Source of the DNA: Bacteroidota bacterium
Lineage (GTDB): Bacteria; Bacteroidota; Bacteroidia; Bacteroidales; WCHB1-69
Reading direction: 5' to 3'
Length of the DNA: 23,877 bases
Assembly (NCBI GenBank): GCA_023392945.1
Contig: JAEWNB010000106.1
Location: 1 to 23,877, forward strand
Shown: piece after piece, positions 23,154-23,877 of the stretch
Numbering within the stretch: the first letter of the stretch is position 1
Layout of the letters: each line of letters opens with the position of its first letter
Made by a program: the position numbers and the translations under genes
The notes under the pieces: generated by a model
Seen by the model: only the letters and a program-made list of their open reading frames with translations
The model's database searches: none
Told to the model about the DNA's origin: nothing

Positions 23154-23522
23154 TTATTTAAAAATCAAATATCCCAAAAATGTACAAATAATACCCACAA
23201 CAACACTCAATATTACATAAAGGAAAAAATAGGAATAATTAGCGTCTCTCAATAACATCAAACTATCATTTGAAAACGTTGAAAAAGTGGTAAACCCACC
23301 GCAAAGTCCGGTAGTAAGAAAAAGTCTTGTTTCAGGTGAAAGAAAGTCATATTTGTTGCTAATTCCTAAAAGAAATCCGAGAAAAAAGCAGCCGGTAATA
23401 TTAATTAGTAGGGTAGAGTATGGAAAAGAACTTTGAATGGAATCGGTAAGTTGTTTTTGAATTAAATAACGGAAACCGCCTCCGAGGAAACTGCCCAAAC
23501 CTACAATGAAAAACATCTTCAT
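23154..23522 (-). CDS. crcB: Fluoride ion exporter CrcB/Fluc
   Basis: A 122-aa four-helix membrane protein that lets fluoride out of the cytoplasm as a dual-topology dimer. Hallmarks are present: GGGFRYLI at 13-20, the pore asparagine N41 in NITGCFFLG, and GLCGGFTTFSTFSND at 72-86 with the two phenylalanines lining the pore. Length is normal for Fluc channels. The ATG at 23522 gives MKMFFIVGLGSFLGG; a second ATG two codons in is an alternative. It is first in a two-gene unit with DUF190 and is preceded by a fluoride riboswitch. Confidence 0.95.
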   Translation of the reverse strand: MKMFFIVGLGSFLGGGFRYLIQKQLTDSIQSSFPYSTLLINITGCFFLGFLLGISNKYDFLSPETRLFLTTGLCGGFTTFSTFSNDSLMLLRDANYSYFFLYVILSVVVGIICTFLGYLIFK

Positions 23523-23540
23523 GACATTAAATTATATATT

Positions 23541-23590
23541 TGCAGGAGTCATCAGCATTACGGCAGTTTTGGCGAACCCCATCACCTTTT
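23541..23590 (-). ncRNA. Fluoride riboswitch (crcB motif)
   Basis: On the minus strand the 5' leader of crcB carries the conserved core of the crcB-motif RNA: GGTGATGGGGTTCGCC, then AACTGCC, then GCTGATGACTCCTGC. The order and spacing match the known aptamer, which binds fluoride through magnesium and turns on fluoride-resistance genes. The aptamer ends 18-19 nt before the crcB ATG. There is no clear U tract or terminator stem, so control may be at translation initiation. Confidence 0.92.
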
Positions 23591-23597
23591 AATATTG

Positions 23598-23605
23598 CAA
23601 AAATA
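23598..23605 (-). promoter_or_regulatory. -7 box of the fluoride riboswitch/crcB unit
   Basis: TATTTTTG on the minus strand ends 7 nt before the riboswitch, where a transcript including the whole aptamer should begin. No TTTG -33 box is visible. Confidence 0.5.
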
Positions 23606-23859
23606 GTTTTTTTTTGATAATAAAAATAAATAGAGTGATTATACTAATACAAACTCTAAGGATTCGGATTATGTAAGGTTTTACATTATTTCTATCCTAT
23701 TCCAAAAGATTAACCTACTTTCTTTTAAATTTTATGTTTATGCAATTATTAGGGACACATAAAATTTATGGGGATTAAGAATACAATAAGAGTATAATAA
23801 AGATTTTAAATAAGGATTATAGAATTCATAAATTAACTATTTTTACGACAAAAATAAAT
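23606..23859. other. AT-rich intergenic region
   Basis: About 250 bases with no gene-like frame. The only structure I see is a 10-bp inverted repeat, AAATTTTATG (23727-23736) with CATAAAATTT (23758-23767), and a near-consensus -7 box TATTTTTA at 23839-23846 ahead of the frame at the right edge. Confidence 0.45.
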
Positions 23860-23877
23860 ATGGAAAAAAATCTAATA
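23860..23877 (+). CDS. Possible gene start at the right window edge
   Basis: ATG at 23860 opens a frame reading MEKNLI before the window ends, 13 nt after a near-consensus -7 box. Too short to identify. Confidence 0.3.

Noticed and set aside
23535..23542. Plus-strand TATATTTG promoter-like box
   Set aside because: It overlaps the crcB leader and the edge of the riboswitch, with no gene to its right on the plus strand for over 300 bases. Probably a chance AT-rich match.
1..23877. CRISPR array, tRNA or rRNA genes
   Set aside because: I saw no regularly spaced repeats and no cloverleaf or rRNA-like stretch. All notable repeats are single palindromes or the pair around abiEi.

Overview
The window is AT-rich, gene-dense bacterial DNA. 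Repeated -7 boxes of the form TAnnTTTG, some with a TTTG-like -33 box 19 nt upstream, are typical of Bacteroidota. Few genes carry a Shine-Dalgarno sequence, and the recognisable proteins (enolase, RimO, TrpS, RluD, a phosphohexomutase, CrcB) fit that phylum. I cannot name a genus.

Positions 1-9640 look like a defence or accessory island. The left edge holds the first codons of a probable IS1595/ISXO2-type transposase, leftward. It abuts a DUF5655 gene that seems to have lost its 5' part, and an orphan 3' gene fragment. Next comes a tight rightward cluster: an AbiEi-like antitoxin whose usable start appears to be a non-ATG codon, an AbiEii-type nucleotidyltransferase toxin, a fused HsdM-HsdS type I modification/specificity protein, a Bro-N/DinD-like protein, and a short HsdR-like helicase. 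Gaps of 21, 5, -8 and -1 nt suggest one operon from a promoter near 1011. Two near-identical 23-bp palindromes flank the antitoxin gene. A small RhuM-like remnant lies between hsdR and the core genes.

Positions 9643-13043 are core: enolase, RimO and a TerB/J-domain protein. On the minus strand, 14438 to 13086, is a three-gene module behind a textbook promoter: a RelE/HigB-type toxin, an HTH antitoxin with a C-terminal extension, and a protein with the layout of SecB. This matches the gene order of the toxin-antitoxin-chaperone (TAC) module of Mycobacterium tuberculosis and is the most interesting item in the window.

Positions 14713-17737 hold an unknown 195-aa protein paired with a phosphomannomutase/phosphoglucomutase, convergent with an RluD-type pseudouridine synthase. 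Positions 17738-18400 hold a promoter, a long inverted repeat and a 61-aa two-helix membrane protein. A large exported protein with CAP-like and OmpA-like regions follows on the minus strand (20870-18420), then trpS and thiamine pyrophosphokinase on the plus strand. The right end is a minus-strand fluoride-resistance unit: fluoride riboswitch, crcB and a DUF190 gene. The first codons of another gene may start at the right edge.
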